Below are positions 36,018 through 43,429 of a stretch of DNA of 64,000 bases, in pieces (position 1 is the stretch's first letter; the number at the start of each line of letters is the position of its first letter). The notes under the pieces are model-generated. The model did no database searches and was not told the origin of the DNA. It worked only from the letters and a program-made list of their open reading frames with translations. This DNA is from an uncultured Spirochaetaceae bacterium (GTDB lineage: Bacteria > Spirochaetota > Spirochaetia > Sphaerochaetales > Sphaerochaetaceae): positions 1 to 64,000 of the forward strand of contig CALXYM010000001.1 in NCBI GenBank assembly GCA_944392965.1. The letters are read 5' to 3'. Position numbers and translations under genes: made by a program.

Positions 36018-36585
36018 AGCCTTGATAAAAAGGGCACTTCTTGAGCTCATGCAGGAGAAAGCTTTTGAGAAAATCTCCGTCTCTGACATCGTAAGAAAGG
36101 CTGACATCAACAGGGGAACGTTCTATGCCCATTTCAGAGATCCTCATGATGTCCTTTTAAAGATACAGGACGACATGTTTTCTGAGCTTACCACCGTTTT
36201 GAATGAGTATACACCCGATGACGTGATGCTGGATCCTGTTCCCGTTTTTAAACAGGTCTCAGAATTTCTCATCTCCGATATCGCATATTACAGGATGCTT
36301 TTTAAAGTTGCGGGAATTGCTGAATATCTCTCGGAAAACAAGGGTAGGATTTTCAATTATTTCCTCAATAGTGATGTTGCAAGATCCCTTGAAGGAAAGA
36401 CGGAGAAGAGGGAATTCATAGCCTTGCTCGATTTCTGGGTAAGTGGGGTATTCAATGTATTCTATGATGTAGTACTTGAGAAAATCCCCCTCCGCCTTGA
36501 TGAGGTTCCATCCTTCTGCTCCAAAATGGTCTCGATGAGTACCACGAACGGGGCAACCGAGTTTCTTAAGATACTTATGAGCTAG
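35968..36585 (+). CDS. TetR-family transcriptional regulator
   Basis: 205 residues from the ATG at 35968 with AAGGGGG ahead. N-terminal helix-turn-helix: ALIKRALLELMQEKAFEKIS and SDIVRKADINRGTFYAHF. The C-terminal domain (FMN/dhaS-type TetR_C_33-like) ends in LKILMS. It overlaps the HAD gene by 50 bases and converges on the J-domain gene (4-base overlap). The ligand and targets are unknown. Confidence 0.9.
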   Translation: MDEVRKKVEYRSSLRSKALIKRALLELMQEKAFEKISVSDIVRKADINRGTFYAHFRDPHDVLLKIQDDMFSELTTVLNEYTPDDVMLDPVPVFKQVSEFLISDIAYYRMLFKVAGIAEYLSENKGRIFNYFLNSDVARSLEGKTEKREFIALLDFWVSGVFNVFYDVVLEKIPLRLDEVPSFCSKMVSMSTTNGATEFLKILMS

Positions 36586-37256
36586 ACAATGCAGCAGCAG
36601 AATCGGAAGAAAAGCAGAGAAAGACAGCATTCGATGAAACTCGATGTCGGGCCATAGAAGCTCCTCTGACTCTGATACTGAGCACTCCTATCATTGAAAT
36701 AGTCACGGTATCTTCTGTATTCAGCGTTGCCTGGATCCATTTCACATGCCCTGTTTATATCTTCTTTTGCCGCGGCATTGCTTCCTGTGCTCCTTTTGGC
36801 AAGTGATGATATGAAGTACCATTCTGCATTTCTCTGCTCTGCTGGGATTCTGTTCAGTTCCTGCAGACATCTTCCGAATTCTCTCATGTTATATAAGGCA
36901 CGGGCTCTTGTTATGGAAGGTCCCATCCCATACTGACGGGAGAAGCTGTTCTCATCAAATCCATAGTTGAACCCCTGGGAACCGAAGCCTGAGTACCATT
37001 CAAAAGGACCTCTCTGAGAATATCCATTCTGATAACTCGACGAGGATGAGGAATATGAGGAAGAAGAGTAGGTGTTCTTGTGGTTGATGAGTATGTCATA
37101 CGCCTCATTGATCTTCTTCATCATTTCCGCAGCCTCAGGGCTGTTGCCATGAAGATCGGGATGGTACTTCTTCGCCATCTCCTTATAGGCTTTCTTTATC
37201 TCATCATCCGTAGCTCCCGGCTTTAACCCCAGGATCTTGTATGGATCATCAGTCAT
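36582..37256 (-). CDS. J-domain protein with membrane-like cysteine-rich tail
   Basis: 224 residues. DnaJ domain in residues 1-60 (DPYKILGLKPGATDDEIKKA with HPD in KYHPDLHG). A Ser/Tyr-rich linker (residues 63-78), a Gly/Phe-rich stretch, then a TPR-like part (YNMREFGRCLQELNRIP). The end is hydrophobic with five Cys (CCLSLLFFRFCCC), perhaps a membrane or palmitoyl-like anchor. It is the last of three co-oriented genes with DUF5685 and a zinc-ribbon membrane protein, with 8-base overlap, hinting at one complex with Hsp70. Confidence 0.82.
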   Translation of the reverse strand: MTDDPYKILGLKPGATDDEIKKAYKEMAKKYHPDLHGNSPEAAEMMKKINEAYDILINHKNTYSSSSYSSSSSSYQNGYSQRGPFEWYSGFGSQGFNYGFDENSFSRQYGMGPSITRARALYNMREFGRCLQELNRIPAEQRNAEWYFISSLAKRSTGSNAAAKEDINRACEMDPGNAEYRRYRDYFNDRSAQYQSQRSFYGPTSSFIECCLSLLFFRFCCCIV

Positions 37257-38055
37257 CTTTCTTTTCCTTATCGTAGTTCTTCCAGATGCCAGAATAGATT
37301 ATGTTTCTAAGAATGGCAAGGTTGTCATCAAGGGCAAGGGACTCAAAAGCGACGCTTGCATCTGTCGCCGCATTCATCAGCATTCCTTCTATGTGCTCAT
37401 CATCGAATCCAACGAGTGGGTTATATACGCCTTTTTTCTCATCTTTCTTCCTGTCTACGAACGCATCCATCAGGTAGGTGAACCTTCCAATTGCGGTTCC
37501 CAGATCCAGAAGATGGGGAGAAAAGAAGTCGTTTTCAATGGGATTGAACACCTCGCTGAGAGTGGAACCAAAGATATAAGACATCTTTACAGCATCCTCC
37601 TGTCCTTCCGCCTCCTCTTTTGATAGAAGAGAAAGTCCCTCTCTGAGTGTCTTGGTCTGCCTCGGATATTTTTCCTCAATTCTGCTCATGTAAGAGGAGA
37701 GTGCCTTGAGTTTCTTGCTGTCTGCACCCTCATCCTTATCTGTGACCTTATCAAGTTCCGAGTAGTAGCTGAGGAGCATCTGCATATCCGCTGCATATTC
37801 GGAATACTGGCTTGTGATATATTTATGTTCTTTCAATGGTTTTGCCACACAGCGCTCAAAACCACCTGAGATGTTCACGTTGTAGAGATCTGTCAGAAGA
37901 AGGGTGAGAAACACCATGTCATAGCTGAGAACGGAGATTCCATCCTTACCATATCCCTTTTTCAGTTCATGGCACAGCCCACAGTAATAGGCCTTGTATT
38001 TTTCTATCTCAGATTTTGAGAGATTGCTTTTTGTTGGTGTGATGAATCCGAACAT
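37249..38055 (-). CDS. DUF5685 family protein
   Basis: 268 residues. N-terminus MFGFITPTKSNLSKSEIEKY and AYYCGLCHELKKGYG (CxxC), typical of DUF5685 proteins; mostly helical, with ERCVAKPLKEHKY and a Asp-rich later part. Cys residues at the start may bind metal. Function unknown. These genes are commonly found beside a J-domain protein, as here. Confidence 0.75.
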   Translation of the reverse strand: MFGFITPTKSNLSKSEIEKYKAYYCGLCHELKKGYGKDGISVLSYDMVFLTLLLTDLYNVNISGGFERCVAKPLKEHKYITSQYSEYAADMQMLLSYYSELDKVTDKDEGADSKKLKALSSYMSRIEEKYPRQTKTLREGLSLLSKEEAEGQEDAVKMSYIFGSTLSEVFNPIENDFFSPHLLDLGTAIGRFTYLMDAFVDRKKDEKKGVYNPLVGFDDEHIEGMLMNAATDASVAFESLALDDNLAILRNIIYSGIWKNYDKEKKDD

Positions 38056-38058
38056 GGC

Positions 38059-38400
38059 TTACGTCCTTTTTACAAACTCATGCCCGCAGGAAGGGCAGTG
38101 GATCTTTATTTTTCCTTTATGCCGGGGTACTCTACACAGTGTTTTACACTTAGGACACTTGAAACGTTTATACGGATCCTTCTTAAATAGGGAGGAGAAT
38201 TTCTCCGCTTCATAACGCCTTTTCCCGACATTCGTACTTAACACCCTGAAGATGGTGTAAGCTATGAATGCTACCGCAATCACAGCAGGAATCATGGCAT
38301 AAAGCTGGTTCTCTATCACACTGGCAAGGACGGCAGATACTATTGCCAGGATAAGTGTTGTAAATGAGAGTGCATCAAAACCTGTTCTTCCATTCAGCAT
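38059..38400 (-). CDS. Membrane protein with C-terminal zinc ribbon
   Basis: 113 residues. Two hydrophobic helices (residues about 10-50), then a basic segment and a zinc ribbon CPKCKTLCRV...HCPSCGHEF (two CxxC knuckles). Its stop lies 3 bases before the DUF5685 start, so they form an operon with the J-domain gene. Function unknown. Confidence 0.75.
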   Translation of the reverse strand: MLNGRTGFDALSFTTLILAIVSAVLASVIENQLYAMIPAVIAVAFIAYTIFRVLSTNVGKRRYEAEKFSSLFKKDPYKRFKCPKCKTLCRVPRHKGKIKIHCPSCGHEFVKRT

Positions 38401-38457
38401 AATTTAAATATCAGGAGAAAACGACGTTTAGTCAAATGGATTTCCCCTCTTTTGGCA

Positions 38458-39069
38458 CTAAACAACCCTTTCTATCGCATTTGCAGGGCATATTGAGAGA
38501 CAGGAACCGCAGTTAAGACAGTGCTGTTCTTCTATATATGCTTTTCCTTTCTTCATCTTTATTATTCTCTGCGGACAGTATTGTATACATCTCTCGCACC
38601 CGATGCACTTTTCCGTGACATGATATCCCATATGCTTTCCCTTTCCGAATACCTCTCTGAATATGGGATTTGCTGAAAGGTCGAAGAACTCTCCTTCTCT
38701 AACTTCAATCTTGAAAACCGTCAGAGTTCCTCGTGATTCCTTCGTTTTGTATATCTCATACATGTATTGATTCTTTTCAAAAAGGAGGGAAAGCGGTTCC
38801 TCTCCCATCTCAACGGCCACTCCCCTTATGCTTATCGCCTTTGAGTTCAGGCTTTTTTCTCCTTTCCAGGATGAAAGTGCGATATGCCCGTCAGCTTTCA
38901 GTCTCTTATATAGCCCCTTGCCCTTTGCGGTGAGGAAATAGAGGTCATCCCCGTCCGTATACATCATGTCTATTACGGCCGTTACTGGCTTTCCCTCCTC
39001 ATCCACGGTGGCAAGAACGGTCGTATGCATCTCTTCAACCAGATAGTTCAAATAATATTCTTTTTCCAT
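38458..39069 (-). CDS. PNPOx-fold flavoprotein fused to a 2[4Fe-4S] ferredoxin
   Basis: 203 residues. The first 140 residues are a split-barrel flavin-binding domain of the pyridoxamine-phosphate oxidase type (TTVLATVDEEGKPVTAVIDM, LYFLTAKGKGLYKRLKADG). The C-terminus is a ferredoxin with CIGCERCIQYCPQRI and CLNCGSCLSICPANAI. A redox enzyme of unknown substrate. Divergent from an HxlR regulator across a short region with a palindrome, which suggests the regulator controls it. Confidence 0.87.
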   Translation of the reverse strand: MEKEYYLNYLVEEMHTTVLATVDEEGKPVTAVIDMMYTDGDDLYFLTAKGKGLYKRLKADGHIALSSWKGEKSLNSKAISIRGVAVEMGEEPLSLLFEKNQYMYEIYKTKESRGTLTVFKIEVREGEFFDLSANPIFREVFGKGKHMGYHVTEKCIGCERCIQYCPQRIIKMKKGKAYIEEQHCLNCGSCLSICPANAIERVV

Positions 39070-39102
39070 TACGCAGTCAGATTACTTTCTTCCCTTATCT
39101 TT

Positions 39103-39120
39103 GAAAAGTAACAACTTTTC
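39103..39120. promoter_or_regulatory. Palindrome between the ferredoxin fusion and HxlR genes
   Basis: GAAAAGT-AACA-ACTTTTC, 7-bp perfect arms. It lies in the 88-base divergent region, the usual place of an HxlR operator. Confidence 0.5.
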
Positions 39121-39157
39121 AGTAACATGGTATACAATAGAAACCAAGGAGGATAGA

Positions 39158-39490
39158 ATGACTGTGGACGATCTTCCTTCCTGCCCGGTTGAGACGACAC
39201 TTTCTTTAATCGGGGATAAATGGAAGGTCCTTATACTTCGCGATCTTCTTCCCGGAACCAAGAGATTCGGAGAACTCAGGAAGGCCATAGGGCGTATATC
39301 GCAGAAGGTGCTTACTGAGAATTTGAGACAGATGGAGAGTGATGGATTACTCTCTAGAAAGGTATATGCGGAAGTACCTCCGCGTGTGGAGTATACCCTT
39401 ACCGATTTAGGCATGAGCCTAAAACCGGTTTTAGATGCGATGAAGGAGTGGGGTGATGACTATAAGAGAGCAATCAGCGCCGATGAATGA
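39158..39490 (+). CDS. HxlR-family transcriptional regulator
   Basis: 110 residues from the ATG at 39158 (AAGGAGG ahead). CPVETTLSLIGDKWKVLILR is the family start, with Cys near residue 8 that often senses oxidants or electrophiles. KRFGELRKAIGRISQKVLTE and MESDGLLSRKVYAEVPPRVE form the winged helix. It has the full layout of which 7559-7723 is a broken tail. Probably represses or activates the divergent PNPOx-ferredoxin gene. Confidence 0.93.
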   Translation: MTVDDLPSCPVETTLSLIGDKWKVLILRDLLPGTKRFGELRKAIGRISQKVLTENLRQMESDGLLSRKVYAEVPPRVEYTLTDLGMSLKPVLDAMKEWGDDYKRAISADE

Positions 39491-39542
39491 GCAGTTTTCT
39501 CCATCTCAGAAGATGTATAATGAATGCCGTGGAGATGAGAAG

Positions 39543-40271
39543 ATGGTAAAAATCTATGCACATAGGGGATTTTCGGGACGTTATCCAGAGAATACCATGC
39601 TTGCATTTGAGAAGGCTGTCGAACTTGGGTGTGACGGTATAGAGCTTGATATCCATTATTCAAAAGACGGGGAAATCATGATCCAGCACGATGAGGCGAT
39701 GAGGCGCACTACCGGCATGGATGGTTTCATCTTCGACTATACGAGGAGTGAGCTGGAGAAGATCAACGCCGGAAAAAGTAAGAACTACGAGTTTGGTTTC
39801 ACCCCCGTTCCTTCTTTTGAGGAATATCTTGATTATATGAAAGACAGGAAGATGATTACCAATATAGAGTTGAAGACGGCACCTGTCTATTATGAAGGGA
39901 TTGAATATAAGGTCATAGACATGATTTACAAGGCAGGGGTTGAAAAGAAGGTGATTTTCTCTTCCTTCAACTGGCTTAGTATCGTAAGAGCAAAGGAGAT
40001 CGCACCGGAGATTCCATCCGGTCTGCTCATAGAACCGAAGCTTTTTAAGATGGGCTCCCTTATCGGAAAATCCGGAATAAGGTACTTCCATCCCTGGTTC
40101 AAGACCGTAGATCTTGAGATGGTCAAGGATATGCACGCAAATGGGGTGGGAATGAATGTCTGGACCGTAGATGAGGAAGCAGATATCATGTCGATGATCT
40201 CCTTGAAAGTTGATGGCATCATTACGAATTATCCTGATAGGGCGAAAGATGTGTTGAAGGAAAAGGAATGA
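39543..40271 (+). CDS. Glycerophosphodiester phosphodiesterase
   Basis: 242 residues from the ATG at 39543 (GGAG ahead). TIM-barrel GDPD: YAHRGFSGRYPENTMLAFEK with catalytic His, then GIELDIHYSKDGEIMIQHDE (metal Glu-Asp and second His), and later NIELKT and NVWTVDEEADI. It cleaves glycerophosphodiesters to glycerol-3-phosphate. There is no signal peptide, so it is probably cytoplasmic. It is co-directional with HxlR, 52 bases apart. Confidence 0.93.
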   Translation: MVKIYAHRGFSGRYPENTMLAFEKAVELGCDGIELDIHYSKDGEIMIQHDEAMRRTTGMDGFIFDYTRSELEKINAGKSKNYEFGFTPVPSFEEYLDYMKDRKMITNIELKTAPVYYEGIEYKVIDMIYKAGVEKKVIFSSFNWLSIVRAKEIAPEIPSGLLIEPKLFKMGSLIGKSGIRYFHPWFKTVDLEMVKDMHANGVGMNVWTVDEEADIMSMISLKVDGIITNYPDRAKDVLKEKE

Positions 40272-40482
40272 CGGAAGCTGTAAGAGCCGTGAATTTTCAG
40301 AGAAGAAGAAAGGTTCTATAAGGTGTGTTGAGCAGTTTTTCTGTAATCTGTAAGATTTTCAATATGTTATTATAAAAACACGCGTGATTGGACGACGGGC
40401 AATATCTATCTGATTGTTATACAGTGTGGAAACCTTTGCCATGTGTTGATGATACACACTGTACTATTTGTGCTTAGTATAC

Positions 40483-40830
40483 TCATTTTTCTTCAAGAAA
40501 CCTTGTGAGAAGGAAGGCTAAGAAATGTGGAAAAATATAGAACTTCGAGTTGTATCCGACATTGCCGTTTATAAGCTTTATGTTTATGCCGAACTTGATC
40601 TCTTTGTATGTATCGCTGTCTATCAATGTTTTTAATGACTTTGAATTACCATTAGTTGCCTTTACCTCAATAGGTACCACACTATCTTTTGTTCATAGGA
40701 AGAAATCCTCTTCAAGAGTCGAGTTGTCTTTCTTGAAGCAATAGAGATTCCTTCCTGATTTATATATAGCCTCTGCTGCAAAGTCTACCTTTGTATATGC
40801 CAAAGTTCCTGTTTGTTCTGAAATCTTGTT
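40483..40830 (-). pseudogene. C-terminal remnant of a DUF4143 AAA ATPase
   Basis: Reading the minus strand upstream of the open frame gives GTLAYTKVDFAAEAIYKSGR then NLYCFKKDNSTLEEDFFL, an in-frame TGA (40690 region), and on through VVPIEVKATNGNSKSLKTLI to the end FLAFLLTRFLEEK. This is the nuclease-like tail of a DUF4143 ATPase (ED...VPIEVKA). The ATPase part is gone. The stretch 40272-40989 holds this remnant, an 8-bp inverted repeat ACAGTGTG/CACACTGT (40421-40462), and otherwise nothing I recognise. Confidence 0.75.
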
Positions 40831-40989
40831 GTGATTCCTTCTCCAGCAGGGATAAAAGCAATCCTGTATTATGAGGAGTTTACTTCTTTCTTTGTTCTTT
40901 TACAGTAAAATATCAAATTATGATTTATTAAATCGTAATTTAATTAATCGTAACTTTACAAATCTATGTATCTGGTTTAGATTTTGCAT

Positions 40990-42384
40990 ATGAATGAAAG
41001 ATTTATCGGAAGAGAAGATGAGGTAAGAAGGCTTGAGTACGCTTGGAATAGCGGAGAGTTTGAATTTGTTGTCGTTTATGGGAGAAGAAGGGTTGGTAAA
41101 TCCTTTCTTATTGAGAATTTCATAAAAGATAAACAGGGAGTATATTTTGAAGCTGTTCAGAAATCTAATGTAAACAATCTGATTTTACTTTCCCGTGCTG
41201 TCTCTGCTTCTCTTTATGGTAATGATTCTTTAAGTTATTCGTCCTTCATCGATATTTTTGATGATATTGCGAAGAGGGCAGAAAAGGAACGTTTCTATTT
41301 CGTTTTAGACGAGATAGCATATTTAAGTGAATCTTTTCCTGATATAATCGGTCTTTTACAGCATTATGTTGATATTGTTTTCAGAAAAACAAAGCTGATG
41401 CTGATTCTATCCGGTTCATCAAGAAGATTTATTGAGGAGAAGATATTGAGTTCCGAAAGTCCGTTATATGATAGACGGACGCTTTTGATAAAACTTCTTC
41501 CTTTCTCTACTTTTGAAACGGCAAAGATGTTTCCCTCATGGTCTATAAAGGATATTTCAATAGCTCATGTGATAACAGGAGGAATCCCATATTACCAAAA
41601 TTTCCTAAAGCGGCATAAGAACATAAATGATGCTATTTATAGCGAGTTTTTCCTTCCCGGCAGTAGTTTATTTACAGAAGCCAGATTATTTCTCATGAGT
41701 GAGTACCGGTCGGTAGGAGCTTATGAAGCCGTTCTTTCCCAACTTGCTGATGGTGTAACTGATGTCTCGAAGATTCGGGATAAGACAGGATATTCTGATT
41801 CTAATGTCAGCCAGATGCTCTCATCCCTTTCATATCAGGGGATTACAGAGAAGAGGCATAAGATTCTGAATCGTGGTAATAATAAAGGCTGGAAGATCAG
41901 GGATGGTTATTTCGCATTTTTCTATCATTTTATTTTTCCGTATGCCTCTCTAATTGAGAGAAATAAAGGTTTGGCTCCGTTTAATAAGGCCATTTCTTCT
42001 ATGGATGCTTTCATTGGAAAGCAGATGGAGAATTCTTTTCAGGATTATGTCCTGACTAATTCTGGGCTTTTGATTACAGATATCGGTTCTATAGATTTTG
42101 CGAATCCATTGACGAGGCAGAATGAGGAGGTTGATTTATTCGGAAAAGCTGGAGATACATACATTCTAGGGGAGTGCAAATGGTTGAATGAAAAGGTGTC
42201 CTCAAGTGTTTTCTACCGTTTGGAGGATAGAGCCGGACAGCTTATAGGAAAAGAGGAAAAGGTAAAATATTTCATCCTCTCCCTTTCTGGATTTGAAGAA
42301 GAACTGCTAAAGCTCTTTGAGAAACGCTCTGATTTGACCTTGATTACGGGATCCTCGCTTTTTGGTCACTCTGAAAGGGCATAG
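40990..42384 (+). CDS. AAA ATPase, DUF234 type
   Basis: 464 residues from the ATG at 40990. FIGREDEVRRLEYAW then Walker A VVYGRRRVGKSFLIENF, Walker B FYFVLDEIAYL, sensor LILSGSSRRFIEE. A winged helix (LADGVTDVSKIRDKTGYSDS) follows, and a C-terminal DUF234-like nuclease core (EEVDLFGKAGDTYILGECKW, with ExK). Widely distributed, unknown function; third kind of orphan ATPase in the window. Confidence 0.88.
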   Translation: MNERFIGREDEVRRLEYAWNSGEFEFVVVYGRRRVGKSFLIENFIKDKQGVYFEAVQKSNVNNLILLSRAVSASLYGNDSLSYSSFIDIFDDIAKRAEKERFYFVLDEIAYLSESFPDIIGLLQHYVDIVFRKTKLMLILSGSSRRFIEEKILSSESPLYDRRTLLIKLLPFSTFETAKMFPSWSIKDISIAHVITGGIPYYQNFLKRHKNINDAIYSEFFLPGSSLFTEARLFLMSEYRSVGAYEAVLSQLADGVTDVSKIRDKTGYSDSNVSQMLSSLSYQGITEKRHKILNRGNNKGWKIRDGYFAFFYHFIFPYASLIERNKGLAPFNKAISSMDAFIGKQMENSFQDYVLTNSGLLITDIGSIDFANPLTRQNEEVDLFGKAGDTYILGECKWLNEKVSSSVFYRLEDRAGQLIGKEEKVKYFILSLSGFEEELLKLFEKRSDLTLITGSSLFGHSERA

Positions 42385-42435
42385 TATGATTTCCTTTCAA
42401 AAGTTTCTAAAACCGCTGAGAGGGGAGAGCTTAGT

Positions 42436-42482
42436 GAGACATATAGTGTTTGTATGGGAGTACGTAACACACCATATGTCTC
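42436..42482. terminator. Long inverted repeat between convergent genes
   Basis: GAGACATAT (42436-42444) pairs with ATATGTCTC (42474-42482), and inner GTGT/ACAC can extend it. No T-run. It lies between the ATPase and the convergent nitroreductase; possibly a bidirectional terminator. Confidence 0.35.
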
Positions 42483-42505
42483 GTATGATTGTGAGAATAA
42501 AGGGT

Positions 42506-43294
42506 TCAATTTCCCTCGACCCATCGTTTTAGAAATACTTCTGTCGAGCGGTTCATCTCCTTCATGAATGCGGAAGTATATTTCCTGTTGTAATAGTAGT
42601 CTGCGATAGTTCCATTGTTATCATAAGGGAGTGTTTTGTGTTCCCTCAGGAAATCCTCCTGATCCTTATACATCTTCTCCAATTCCTCAAGATGGGGCTC
42701 GGCATAGCTGTTCTCCATGAATATGCTCTCCTTGGGGGGCCTTCTCTGCATCGGGGATGTCGGACGCTTGGGATAACCCATTATCAGGCAGCAGGCGGGA
42801 GCTGCAAGGGGAGGCAGATCCAGAAGAGCCTGTAATTGCTCATAATTTTCTATGATATCTCCAATATAACAGCTTCCCAGTCCCAGTGCTTCTGCTGCGA
42901 GAACCGTGGTCTGGGCAGCAATCACCGTATCCTGCATTGCAAGGTGGAAGTCTCCGATTCCCGGTCTTCTGACATCGATACCTGATTTTTCCTTGCATCC
43001 AGATTCCATGAAATAGTTGACCCATTTCTGCATGTCCGCAAGATATACCCATACGATGGGGGCTTTTTCGATCATTATCTGATTGTCACAGATCTTTGCA
43101 AGACACTCCTTCTTTTGCCGATCATTTACTTCCACGATGGAGTACATGACCATGTTCCCTCCGCTTGGGGCTCGTAAGGTGAGCTCCTTTAGCTTATCCA
43201 GAATCTCCTTTTCCACCGGACGGTTTTCAAAACTTCTTATACTTCTTCTCTGTTCTATTACGCTGATAAATTCTCTATTCTCCATGTTTTTCAT
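42506..43294 (-). CDS. Nitroreductase family protein
   Basis: 262 residues. FMN-binding N-terminus FISVIEQRRSIRSFENRPVE and LRAPSGGNMVMYSIVEV, then MQDTVIAAQTTVLAAEALGL with GSCYIGDI, and GYPKRPTSPMQRRPP (NfsA/FRP-like). The substrate is unknown. No good ribosome site, and an in-frame second ATG three codons on is an alternative start. Confidence 0.9.
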   Translation of the reverse strand: MKNMENREFISVIEQRRSIRSFENRPVEKEILDKLKELTLRAPSGGNMVMYSIVEVNDRQKKECLAKICDNQIMIEKAPIVWVYLADMQKWVNYFMESGCKEKSGIDVRRPGIGDFHLAMQDTVIAAQTTVLAAEALGLGSCYIGDIIENYEQLQALLDLPPLAAPACCLIMGYPKRPTSPMQRRPPKESIFMENSYAEPHLEELEKMYKDQEDFLREHKTLPYDNNGTIADYYYNRKYTSAFMKEMNRSTEVFLKRWVEGN

Positions 43295-43429
43295 TATTAC
43301 GGAAAAATTCTTTTGCTACAATTAAAAAGAAATGTATAAAATCTTTAATTTAGATATTCATTAGGCCTTAATACACATTAATTTTTGTGGTAATAGTTTG
43401 ATGAGAAACTAACTTAGGAGGAAAAAACT

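Noticed and set aside
40421-40462. 8-bp inverted repeat as an IS end
   Set aside because: Only one pair, no matching transposase or target duplication; noted in the ATPase remnant entry only.
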